Part shown: in pieces, positions 11,936 through 20,004 of the stretch
Layout: the number at the start of each line of letters is the position of its first letter
Numbering within the stretch: the stretch's first letter is position 1
Source of the DNA: Paraphysomonas bandaiensis
Lineage: Eukaryota; Chrysophyceae
Assembly (NCBI GenBank): GCA_965644295.1
Contig: CBFFRP010000354.1
Coordinates: forward strand, 62,001 to 126,000
DNA: 64,000 nucleotides
Direction of reading: 5' to 3'
Position numbers and translations under genes: made by a program
The notes under the pieces: model-generated
What the model was told of the DNA's origin: nothing
Seen by the model: only the letters and a program-made list of their open reading frames with translations
Databases searched by the model: none

Positions 11936-11951
11936 CACCCCTGTGATGTGT
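11936..11951 (-). other. candidate polypurine tract
   Basis: The 16 nt between the stop codon and the 3' LTR read, on the sense strand, acacatcacaggggtg. Only the aggggtg end is purine-rich, so the tract is weak. Confidence 0.35.
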
Positions 11952-14900
11952 CTACTCGTTCCCAACGATCAGACATATCAAATGACGAAACAATTTTCCT
12001 TGTAGGGGTTTAGTCAGCACATCAGCCAACATCTCTCCTGTAGGTAAGTACTGAAGCTTCACGTCTCCCCTATCATGGTGTTCTTCGACTAAAGCCTGCC
12101 TTACTCGTAGATATTTCGATCGGTATTTGCCTCCTCCTTTCGTTACGAGACTGAGATTCGACAAGTTGTCCTGATAAATAACAGGTGGGTCAAGCGCATA
12201 GCCCTGCCCACACACAAACTCATGTAATCTCATTGCATTAGACATCATATCAGATAGGCCGACCAGCTCGGATTCGGTCGAGTCTTTCGTCACGATTCGT
12301 TGCTTAGTTGATCGGCATAGTACTGTGGCCCCTCCAAGCTGTACAACTACGCCTGTATGCCCTTTTCCGTCTTCGTGGGTGGCGAACGAAGCGTCGATGA
12401 AGCTTCTTACCCGCAGCTGCTCTCCAATCTTCAGCTGCAGATCTTGATCCCTTGTGTGCGCAAGGTATTTCAGCACTCGATTCAACTTCTGCTGATCTCC
12501 GATTGTCGGACCCTTCACTCTTGTTGTGAGGTACGCTATACTGAGCAGGATGTCTGGTCTAACTCTTATTGACAGATATAGCAATTTGGCCACCACTGAA
12601 TGGAAATTGGCAGCCTCCTTCCTCCCCAATTTCTGTCCTGCGCCCTCTGCGAACAGTGATGATGTCGCTGGAGATGCTGCTCTGCCAGTGACCGCTGCCT
12701 CCTCCAGCACTCCGTCTAGGTAAGCCCTCATTGACACCACTGCCCTGTCATCTATCATGCTCACATGCATACCTAAATACGACATGTCTTTGTCATCACA
12801 GTATTTTACCTCACCATATTGTTTCTTTAGTTGTTCCACCAACCACTCGGTGTCACGCTTGTCTTGTGATAGCACTAGCAGATCGTCCACGTGTAGTGTT
12901 ATAGTGCACTGCTTGCCGTTGACAGTCCTATTGAGAACACACTGATCCACCGGGTTAGCCACGAAACCAATGCTTTCCAGGTAAGCTCTTATCGTGTCAT
13001 ACCAGAGCTTTGCGCTCTGCACGCATCCATATAACGCTTTGTCTAGGCGCACCAATATTTTGCCTCTTTCATCAACATACGGCTGGATTGTGGGGTCTAG
13101 TTTTCCGAGTATTGTGGCCAACATCGGCTCCAATTCCATTATTACCTCTTCGCCTGACATCTCCGCATTGAGGTATGCACCACCTATATCAATTGTCGAT
13201 ACATGTCTCCCCTCTCTCGCTGCTATTGCTAGGCATGCAAATACTGACTGTATGTCCACAGTGGGTGACGACGTGTCTGGGTACAGTTTCCGGTCCTGCT
13301 GTGCCCCGTTCGCAACCAGCCTCGCCTTGATTTTCTCGAACCTTCCGAGTCCGTCGTATTTCGTCTTCAAGAACATCAGCGATCGAATTGTTCGTTTGAG
13401 TTGAGTCTTTGATAGGTCACTCCGGTGTACTGGGACTATCGCCTTTTTTTCATGCAGCAGCTGCTTCAGCTCCCTTACTATCGCCAGGTAGGCTTCTTTG
13501 CCGTGTTCCTTTAAACCTTTGGTTACGCTTGTGTGATAGGCTCGATACATTACGGGCTTTCTTCTTGTGCCTGCCGCTATCCTTGCTCCGGCTGATGATG
13601 ATGATGATAGTAGTTCGCTTGTGTTATGTGTCATCCCTGCAGTTTCCACCCCTGTAATTTCCGGATCGTCGATGTCGTTGGGTGTTGCAGCGCCCGGTTC
13701 CTGTTCGCTCGGCCCATCAGCCCTGTCGCCATCATCGTCGACTAGTTCCGTGATTTTTGTTCTCTCTCTCTTTTCTGTGTGGCCGTGCCCTTCGTCTGTG
13801 TCAATGGCTGTCATCTGCCCCTCCTCGTGAGGCTCCTTCGGCTTATCGATCTCGTCATTCTCAGCTGGTGGCGTGGTATCCTCGATCTCTCGACTCTCAT
13901 TCTCGCTGGTCGTGACAGGTGAGTGTGACTTGTTGTGCAATGACGATATTCTATTCACGGCGTCTATTACTATTTGCGTGGTCACCATCTTCACCCAGTT
14001 GGTCCTACTCACATATTTATTTGTTTTAAGGTTTAAAAATATCCAACTCCCGTTTGCGTTGCCGGATGGGTACAGCGCGATACATGGTTCTGTTCTGGCC
14101 TGCTCCGCGTTATTGCTCTTGACCTTCGGGTCATAACATTCAACATAGTCCCCGAAAGCCAGTGACAGTTCCTTTTTATAATTGGGTTTCCGACCAGTCA
14201 ATGCCACTCGCGGTGCTACAGTTGTGCCATTGGTGGATGGCCTCCTCAAGTTCATGCGGCTGTTGGCGTATCTCACCAGGTCTCTGACGTTGGCATCTGG
14301 TAGGTTCCATGGTAGCCCTGAATGTACACTGCGTATTGTCTCTTTGAGTCTCCTAATCTTCGCGTCGATCTTGTCCAGGTGATCTCCAGCCCCTGCCACG
14401 TCAATCTCCATCCCTGTGATCTTGCCTCTCAGGGCCTTGAATCCCGGCTGAGGGTCCAGGTAGGTAACTGTCGGTATGTACCCGTAGCTTCTTAACAGGT
14501 TTACTTGTTCCTGTAGGGCCAATCCCAACTGATCCGTTGTTTCGTTTTCGAGTGAAGTAACGATGGTTAGTCCCAATGGTTCCGCTAGCGTGAGCATGAA
14601 CGATTGCTGTCTCACACTGAAGATGTCTGTGTACAGCCTTTGCTCCTTCTGCTGTTCTGCCTTCAGTTCCGGATCCGCGTATTGCCGGCTGACTTTCTTA
14701 TTCGTCTGCTTGCCTCTCACCGCTTCGAACGGTCTCCCATATATGTCAAAAGCTCTTCTGATATCACTCGGGGTAAGTCGCACCCCTGTAACGTTTCCGT
14801 CGCTCACTAGCTGCACAGCATCTCTCTCCGAGTCGAAGCCCGAGTTTCGGATCAGGTCTCGTGCTTCTCGCGCTCTCGCGACTTCTACTTTCGAATATTG

Positions 14901-16337
14901 GGCTTCGCGCTCCGCTACAGTCGTTACGTTGACTTTGGCCGTCGCCCAGTCGCGCATGTCGGCCACATACATCTTGTTCTTTCGATAGAAAGTCAAATCA
15001 CTGTCAGGTAAGTGCACAGTGAAAGACTCTCCCTGCCTATATGTCACTTCATATATGTCTTCTACGTCCGCCTGACATAGTACGCTTGCCCTTAGCTCAT
15101 CTGCTGTCTTACAGGTGAAGAATTGGTCTAGCTCGCCTACATTCGGTAGTTCCAGTGCGTGTCCCGATAATCCCGCCACGGTGCATCCTTTGTACGCCGG
15201 TCTTACATTGTTCAGTAGTCTTGGGTGTACTACCGAGACATCCGCCTGGTTGTCGAGTAATACCTCGTACCATTGGAATGGCTCGCTTCCTGACGTGAAG
15301 GCGTTCAACATTGTTGTCGTGCAGTGCTTGTTTTCTGATTCTTGGCTACTGTCTGGGCATTCGTTCATTCTGTGGCCTGGCTCACCGCAGCCCCAACATA
15401 TGAGCTGCCTTTTTTTTTGACCACGTTTGCTGTTGTGCGACTTCGTGTCGTTCCCTTGTTGCTGCTCTGGTGTATCATCGCTATCTGCTGATTTCTTGCC
15501 TTTGTCAGACTTCGATTTGCTCACGAATGCGGATCCGCCGCCTGCTCTCGTTGCTCTCTTCGGCGTTAGATATTTTGATGCTTTAGTATATATTTCATTT
15601 ACGTGTGTAGGTGCTGCTTGCGTGCCCATTGTTAGATCGTTGAGATAGCTAGTTTTGAAATCGCCATATCTCATGTCGTCCAGCCCTTCGAAGAAATCCA
15701 TCGCGATGTCCTCTTCATTCATTTCCGCGTTGTTCATGTCTTTGTAGGCTTCTAATAGATGATCAAACCTCTCCTTATAAGTAACTATACTCTCATATGC
15801 TCCCTGTTTAGCGTCTTTGTACCTTTTCCTCGCTTCTGCTCGTACCACTGTACTTACGCTGGAGTTAGTGGATACTTTGTGGGTTTGTTTGATAGCCAGC
15901 CATAGTAGTAGAGGATCCTTAGTCCTGTTCATGAGCTCGTATTCATCTAATAGCTTGACTGCATCCATTGATTCGTGGCTCAGATGGTCTACCATGAATG
16001 AGTAGAATGCCGATCTATCGTTCCGCATCTTGTCTATTAATCTCCCTCTGGTCTTGGTCTTGTCCTTCATCAGGTCGAGGTTAACTCCATAGGGGTCGTC
16101 TTCCAAATCAAAATCCTCTGGGTTTATCGCATCGGGCTCATAATATTTGTCCAGCTCTACTAGGCGTGCAAGATCACCGTACTTTTGCATGCCCACCACT
16201 ACAAGCCTCTGTTTGAATGTGGCGAAGTTCGAGTTGGCACCGTATCTTAAAGTCGGTACATGTTCTGGTCTATCGGTGCTCGGTTTCTTGCCGAATCTTG
16301 CAAATCTTGTTGGCTTGTCGTTCGTTGTCTTCTTCAT
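11952..16337 (-). CDS. copia-type Gag-Pol polyprotein
   Basis: 1461 residues in one frame with no gag/pol frameshift. The gag region (about 1-300) precedes a CCHC zinc knuckle (CWGCGEPGHRMNEC). A protease-like segment has DNQAD (LLDNQADVSVV) where most copia proteases have D-S/T-G-A; DNQ variants occur in protist CoDi-type elements. The integrase region starts near RAFDIYGRPFEAV, with acidic residues in LYTDIF and YLDPQ. Reverse transcriptase runs from about SLMFLKTKYDGLGRFEKIKA through the active site LHVDDLLV (His in place of Tyr). RNase H carries FIDASFA, STESELVG and YQDNLSNLSL. The C-terminus ends at the LTR. The nearest group I can name is the CoDi-like lineage known from diatoms and other protists. 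It needs a single transcript and proteolytic processing. Confidence 0.95.
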   Translation of the reverse strand: MKKTTNDKPTRFARFGKKPSTDRPEHVPTLRYGANSNFATFKQRLVVVGMQKYGDLARLVELDKYYEPDAINPEDFDLEDDPYGVNLDLMKDKTKTRGRLIDKMRNDRSAFYSFMVDHLSHESMDAVKLLDEYELMNRTKDPLLLWLAIKQTHKVSTNSSVSTVVRAEARKRYKDAKQGAYESIVTYKERFDHLLEAYKDMNNAEMNEEDIAMDFFEGLDDMRYGDFKTSYLNDLTMGTQAAPTHVNEIYTKASKYLTPKRATRAGGGSAFVSKSKSDKGKKSADSDDTPEQQQGNDTKSHNSKRGQKKRQLICWGCGEPGHRMNECPDSSQESENKHCTTTMLNAFTSGSEPFQWYEVLLDNQADVSVVHPRLLNNVRPAYKGCTVAGLSGHALELPNVGELDQFFTCKTADELRASVLCQADVEDIYEVTYRQGESFTVHLPDSDLTFYRKNKMYVADMRDWATAKVNVTTVAEREAQYSKVEVARAREARDLIRNSGFDSERDAVQLVSDGNVTGVRLTPSDIRRAFDIYGRPFEAVRGKQTNKKVSRQYADPELKAEQQKEQRLYTDIFSVRQQSFMLTLAEPLGLTIVTSLENETTDQLGLALQEQVNLLRSYGYIPTVTYLDPQPGFKALRGKITGMEIDVAGAGDHLDKIDAKIRRLKETIRSVHSGLPWNLPDANVRDLVRYANSRMNLRRPSTNGTTVAPRVALTGRKPNYKKELSLAFGDYVECYDPKVKSNNAEQARTEPCIALYPSGNANGSWIFLNLKTNKYVSRTNWVKMVTTQIVIDAVNRISSLHNKSHSPVTTSENESREIEDTTPPAENDEIDKPKEPHEEGQMTAIDTDEGHGHTEKRERTKITELVDDDGDRADGPSEQEPGAATPNDIDDPEITGVETAGMTHNTSELLSSSSSAGARIAAGTRRKPVMYRAYHTSVTKGLKEHGKEAYLAIVRELKQLLHEKKAIVPVHRSDLSKTQLKRTIRSLMFLKTKYDGLGRFEKIKARLVANGAQQDRKLYPDTSSPTVDIQSVFACLAIAAREGRHVSTIDIGGAYLNAEMSGEEVIMELEPMLATILGKLDPTIQPYVDERGKILVRLDKALYGCVQSAKLWYDTIRAYLESIGFVANPVDQCVLNRTVNGKQCTITLHVDDLLVLSQDKRDTEWLVEQLKKQYGEVKYCDDKDMSYLGMHVSMIDDRAVVSMRAYLDGVLEEAAVTGRAASPATSSLFAEGAGQKLGRKEAANFHSVVAKLLYLSIRVRPDILLSIAYLTTRVKGPTIGDQQKLNRVLKYLAHTRDQDLQLKIGEQLRVRSFIDASFATHEDGKGHTGVVVQLGGATVLCRSTKQRIVTKDSTESELVGLSDMMSNAMRLHEFVCGQGYALDPPVIYQDNLSNLSLVTKGGGKYRSKYLRVRQALVEEHHDRGDVKLQYLPTGEMLADVLTKPLQGKLFRHLICLIVGNE

Positions 16338-16350
16338 AATTTCCTCTTAC
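16335..16350 (-). other. putative primer-binding site that also holds the gag-pol start codon
   Basis: On the sense strand the sequence directly after the 5' LTR is GTAAGAGGAAATTATG, where the first G is the last LTR base and the final ATG starts the polyprotein. It does not begin with TGG, as expected for a site complementary to a tRNA CCA end. It is perfectly complementary over 16 nt to the LTR segment at 16494-16509 (also 11792-11807). This suggests self-priming by the transcript's own 5' end, as in Tf1. Confidence 0.65.
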
Positions 16351-16493
16351 GCAGAGAAAAATACGGTACTCGGTCGAATGTTACGGATGTTACAAATCAA
16401 TAAACGGACGGAATACCCCCGTTGCTTTCACACAGTCTACACTACAGGTAGTCAAAGCAAGGTTCTCTTTATAGTTTACTACAGAACTTCTCA

Positions 16494-16509
16494 GTAAGAG
16501 GAAATTATG
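16494..16509 (-). other. putative self-primer, predicted start of the R region
   Basis: Sense sequence CATAATTTCCTCTTAC is the perfect complement of the putative primer-binding site. A TATA-like motif lies 34-41 nt upstream, so transcription could begin at or near this C. That would place the segment at the RNA 5' end, as in the Tf1 self-priming model. Confidence 0.55.
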
Positions 16510-16542
16510 CCTCTATTCTACAGCCGTACACTACACACTGCA

Positions 16543-16550
16543 TAATATAA
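16543..16550 (-). promoter_or_regulatory. TATA-like box in the 5' LTR
   Basis: Sense-strand TTATATTA in an otherwise mixed-composition LTR, 34-41 nt upstream of the putative primer segment, which is a plausible spacing for a polymerase II TATA element. Confidence 0.45.
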
Positions 16551-16642
16551 CACCATACACCTCTATGTGCCCTATGCATATCTTATACAGTCACTTCAAG
16601 TACTAAACTGAAAAGAACATCCTCTCATTCCTCTACGGTATT

Positions 16643-16854
16643 ATGTAGGAATATTCCTACAGTGTATACCTGGTATACAAGGCATGTGATATCCACCCAT
16701 GTCCCAATATACGAATATATAGTACGTAGGACATGATCTGCATGTCACTCCGATATGCTGTGGCCTCATCTGCATCTATTCATACCAAAACAAGCATTAT
16801 AACACAAGATCATAATTATTATATATCAACATCTTCATTAAACAACAAGATATT
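16643..16854. other. spacer upstream of the exon-repeat gene
   Basis: Contains an imperfect palindromic stretch (tgtatacctggtatac, near 16661) and AT-rich DNA. The native promoter of the gene at 16855 probably lies here, about 220 bp from the retrotransposon. Confidence 0.35.
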
Positions 16855-18319
16855 ATGCCATTCATCTCTACAAAAGAAGAGATTGAGAGATTCCTGGTAG
16901 CTAATCCGGATTGTAAGATAAGGATCATATCTGGAGATGAGCTGCAGAAGATTCGTCGCATTCTCCCAAAAGAATGGACAAAGAGACGCCTCAACAATAA
17001 ATCAGTATTCGTTGAAATGTACCTTGAAAATGACAATAACGAGCGTGCCTATTATGAGGGACCTTTATTGGTAAAGGATAAGAAGATTTGGCGTAATGGG
17101 GTGGGCAATACACTTATGCTCTCCGGCCTCTGGAAAGGAAGATGCTTAATTGGTGTCAATAGAATCACAGATACGGCCAAAGCTTCCGATAATGTGTCAT
17201 TTGTATGGACAGAAAGCTGCGAAGTGTGGAGTCGTAACGTGTTCGACTGGTACCTTAGTAAATTAGCAACGGAGTCCACAAAAATGAGCAATGACGAAGA
17301 GTTAAAGGAACTGACTACAAAGCCATTCAATATATTTAATGTTGAACTTACTGCTGATGGCATCAAAGAAGAACAAAACGTTCGCCTTGATTTCAAATAT
17401 CATACTTCCGTGATGTCTACCTGGATTGGATATAGTTTACGTCGTGTATATCCTATCCAGAATGAGCAGAACCACAATGGCAGACAATCTTCAATATCTA
17501 CAGCAATACCCGCTCGGCCACGGGTATGCTTGTTTTATACTTCAGCTGCTATGAATTAACGATGTACTGCAAATTGTTTAGAATTCTGTGGCTAACAATG
17601 GAAACCAAACCCGAGTCATTCAACATGAGGAGCCGTCTTCAGATCCAGGCCAGTTGGCGTCTCCAGTAGGACCCATCCAACTGCAAGTATGTTTGTTTTA
17701 TACTTCAGCTGCTATAAATTAATGATGTACTGCAAATTGTTTAGAATTCTGCGGCTAACAATGGAAACCAAACTCGAGTCATTCAACATGAGGAGCCGTC
17801 TTCAGATCCAGGCCAGTTGGCGTCTCCAGTAGGACCCATCCAACTGCAAGTATGTTTGTTTTATACTTCAGCTGCTATAAATTAATGATGTACTGCAAAT
17901 TGTTTAGAATTCTGCGGCTAACAATGGAAACCAAACTCGAGTCATTCAACATGAGGAGCCGTCTTCAGATCCAGGCCAGTTGGCGTCTCCAGTAGGACCC
18001 ATCCAACTGCAAGTATGTTTGTTTTATACTTCAGCTGCTATAAATTAATGATGTACTGCAAATTGTTTAGAATTATGTCGTAAACAATGGAGAGGGGAGT
18101 GAATTAAGACGGCGGAATCAATGGGATATTTTGCTAGATAACTTCACGGCAGTCGACACGGAGATTAAGGTTTTGAAGCAAAAGAAGAGATATCTGGAAA
18201 CGGAAATTGGGAATATTGATAAAAAGCTACAAGTATGCGAAGAATTGAGAAAAAAAATGAAGGTCGTGGAGAAATCAGTTTGCGAGATGAATAATACATT
18301 CAAAACAGTAAGGAGGTAG
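16855..18319 (+). CDS. unknown protein with three tandemly duplicated 35-residue exons and a C-terminal coiled coil
   Basis: Five exons: 16855-17523, 17582-17686, 17745-17849, 17908-18012, 18071-18319. All introns are 58 nt and phase 0, giving 410 residues. Exon 1 (223 residues) is a mixed alpha/beta domain without known motifs (it includes NGVGNTLMLSGLWKGRCLIG). Exons 2-4 each encode the same 35-residue Gln/Pro/Ser-rich block (NNGNQTRVIQHEEPSSDPGQ). Exon 5 begins with a diverged relative of that block and continues into a Lys/Glu-rich coiled coil (EIKVLKQKKRYLETEIGNI). There is no signal peptide. Because each exon is 105 nt and phase 0, gain or loss of units keeps the frame. Confidence 0.85.
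17524..18070 (+). repeat. 163-bp intron+exon tandem repeat, three full units plus a fourth intron
   Basis: Units start at 17524, 17687, 17850 and 18013 with exact 163-bp spacing. Units 2 and 3 are identical by eye. Unit 1 differs at about five positions, for example gtggc versus gcggc and acccg versus actcg. The fourth intron (18013-18070) matches units 2 and 3, but the exon after it has diverged. Confidence 0.97.
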
Positions 18320-20004
18320 AGAGGTGAAATGGATTGCATCAAATTATTGACTAAGATGCAAAATGGTTGAAGCTAATTTACAAAGTTTGAATATTGAAAT
18401 GAAGTATGATTTACAGTTATTTTAACCTTCTCTTCCTTTGCAAATAGCTACCATACCTAGATCTATTTCTAGCATCAGAGTGTGGTGCTTATATATATAT
18501 ATTCATTCTTAAATATGTACTTATATACACATACAATACTTGTTTTGTGCATATAAACACATGTACCATCTACGATTATGATTACTTTGTGCAATTACTT
18601 CGTACCGCACATTTTTGCATTGTGTATGCCTAGGCCGGAGTATAGTTACATGCAGCTCCAGATGGTACATATTCTCATATTAAATTGAGAGATACGGCTT
18701 CATGGCTTGTCTTGTCATTTAATCAATAGATATATGTGTCAAACATCAAGATTTGACATCACGATAATAAAAACATAAGCACCTGAAAGTTTATCTCACT
18801 CAACAATCAACTATTAAAAATTATAATCAACCTCTCTAATCATTCACTGCTGCTAGCCAAATTTATTCTTTCTCTACTGCCAATTAAACACATAGAATCT
18901 TAAATAGTGTCGACTTTATACAGCCAGAGTAGCTATGCATTTCAGTGTCCCTAAACTATTTCATAGCGTATAAAAGAATTTCAGGCCAATCCTTTATGGT
19001 CCTAAATAAGCTTTATTTGATCACAGAAAGTAAACCTTGTGGTTAACTAGTGAACATCATCATACTCATCATACTAAATGAATAGATATTCTTTTAAGTA
19101 ATCTTGAGATTTTATCACACTCTTACTTAAGCAACAAAAGTTACTGTTCATACATGTGTTGTCGCTTTCTATCGTGCCTTGTATATAGCGTGTCAATTCT
19201 TGGTCTTTATCAAACTATAGTATACAAGTCCTAAACATGCAAGCTCTACTTTTTACCCTTAAATATATGGTCATTCGTAAGCTCAAAATGTAGTGTTAAA
19301 GTAATGTTATTGTACGCACTATCAGTCCATCTGCATTCTGTTTGGGTTAGTGTGCTGATGCTTCATCTAGTTAATCGTGATATCTACAAATGCACTATGT
19401 ATAAGCTGATATATCATCAATGGTCTATCAGGAGATGCTCAAGTCATAGTATATGAGGCTACTCCACTGACCAAACATAATAGCAGATACTGTACATAGA
19501 ATATGATATATATTAGATACAGAGACCCTGTAGCTGCTCTATAGGAGATCTGTTACATCTCTTTATCTTTTCTTCTTCTTTGGTATGCATGTTCGGCTCT
19601 TACTGATACACTGGATACTCCTTTATAATGCATGTCAGATCTGATATAGAATATATGGCAATGTACTATAGCTATACCAGGTATAGCTAGATATTCCTCC
19701 ATACTCTGCATGTTGCTCCATTTTCAGTGTGCGAGGTCTTTTTTACTGAATTTCTGAATACAAAATTCTGAAAATACAGTTTTGACATCTAAAAAAACTA
19801 TTTCCGTAAGCTGAAAACTGTTTGTTTTTGTAAATATCCAGATATACTGAGGCTGGAGGCGCTGCCCTGTATACTCTGTATATGATACTCTGTATGATAT
19901 GCTACAATAGACTGTCCTCGTCTGTATATATGAAGAGTCAGACCTCTTAATAGAAATCAACTAACTCATATATATATATATATACAATCATACACATATT
20001 ATAT
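18320..20004. other. long intergenic region
   Basis: About 1.7 kb of AT-rich DNA with tatata tracts (18491-18502, 19971-19983). No ORF, splice-consistent exon chain or dispersed repeat is recognised. Confidence 0.5.

Larger units (their letters stand above)
16350..16637 (-). repeat. 5' LTR of the copia element
   Basis: 288 bp, identical by eye to the other LTR. On the sense (minus) strand it runs from CGTAGAGG to CTCTGCG. The ends form a 7-bp imperfect inverted repeat (CGyAGAG...CTCTrCG) and are not the usual TG...CA. Confidence 0.95.
11643..16642 (-). mobile_element. intact Ty1/copia-type LTR retrotransposon with 5-bp target duplication
   Basis: The element spans 11648-16637, flanked by the direct repeat GTATT (11643-11647 and 16638-16642). 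The two 288-bp LTRs appear identical, and a single uninterrupted 1461-codon gag-pol frame lies between them on the minus strand. The domain order gag, protease, integrase, reverse transcriptase, RNase H is that of Ty1/copia (Pseudoviridae). The whole element is very compact: the start codon is 12 nt from the 5' LTR and the stop codon is 16 nt from the 3' LTR. Identical LTRs and an open frame indicate a recent insertion. Confidence 0.97.

Noticed and set aside
16335-16350. Conventional tRNA primer-binding site next to the 5' LTR
   Set aside because: The junction lacks the expected TGG and instead matches the LTR itself; no other candidate fits in the 12 nt before the start codon.
12357-16497. 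Many plus-strand frames of 60-140 codons across the retrotransposon
   Set aside because: They are antisense shadows of the intact gag-pol frame, which has clear domain motifs.
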